The translations under genes were made by a program, and so were the position numbers. A stretch of DNA of 23,081 bases from Paludibacter sp. UBA5753 (GTDB taxonomy: Bacteria; Bacteroidota; Bacteroidia; Bacteroidales; Paludibacteraceae), in assembly GCA_002427615.1 (NCBI GenBank), contig DIFH01000007.1, positions 13,247 through 36,327 of the forward strand. The letters run 5' to 3'. Below are positions 23,051 to 23,081 of the stretch, piece by piece. The notes under the pieces are model-generated. The model worked only from the letters and a program-made list of their open reading frames with translations, was not told where the DNA came from and ran no database searches. Numbering within the stretch: the first letter of the stretch is position 1; each line of letters starts with the position of its first letter.

Positions 23051-23081
23051 TGTTGAATAACCAAGAACCCCAGCCCCGAAG

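Overview
The window is from a Bacteroidota genome, most likely order Bacteroidales (inferred). The evidence is a trpBEGDCFA operon, -33/-7 promoters of the TTG / TAnnTTTG type, the ftsX-DUF3098-uppP-truB-queA gene order, DUF5020 and DUF6051-like proteins, and a remnant of a type IX secretion sorting domain. No tRNA, rRNA, CRISPR array, intact insertion sequence or phage gene was seen.

Region 1 (1-8000, minus strand) is a complete tryptophan operon read leftwards as trpB-trpE-trpG-trpD-trpC-trpF-trpA. It begins with a promoter near 7967-7997, then a 20-codon leader peptide with three consecutive Trp codons (7879-7941), then a terminator (7804-7838) whose 3' arm can instead pair with the leader stop-codon region. 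This is a textbook ribosome-stalling attenuator. The operon ends at a hairpin terminator (65-104). A broken DUF559-type endonuclease gene lies between trpG and trpE. Nearly every gene junction carries a copy of a short palindromic C/T-rich element. Several copies are translated, giving TrpF, TrpG and TrpB odd N-termini and several proteins a C-terminus ending in Pro or in element-encoded residues.

Region 2 (8001-14700) is mixed. A membrane-anchored LytTR regulator (minus) is divergent from an alpha/beta-hydrolase-like protein (plus), with four to five direct repeats at 20-22 bp spacing between them, the geometry expected of LytTR operators. Then come a DUF456 membrane protein behind a strongly structured leader, a probable lipoprotein remnant, a patatin-like phospholipase, a dispersed multi-hairpin repeat, and a class I aminotransferase closed by a perfect terminator. 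About 650 bp of decayed sequence follows.

Region 3 (14693-21220, plus strand) is a cell-envelope and RNA-modification cluster: a YfhO-like membrane protein, ftsX, a DUF3098 protein, uppP, truB and queA, ending at a strong terminator. It joins cell division, undecaprenyl phosphate recycling and tRNA modification (pseudouridine-55, queuosine).

Region 4 (21242-23081) has two minus-strand genes, an AlaX-type tRNA-editing protein and a DUF5020 outer-membrane protein. It ends in a gene-free stretch with a second full copy and a third partial copy of the repeat found at 12478-12660.
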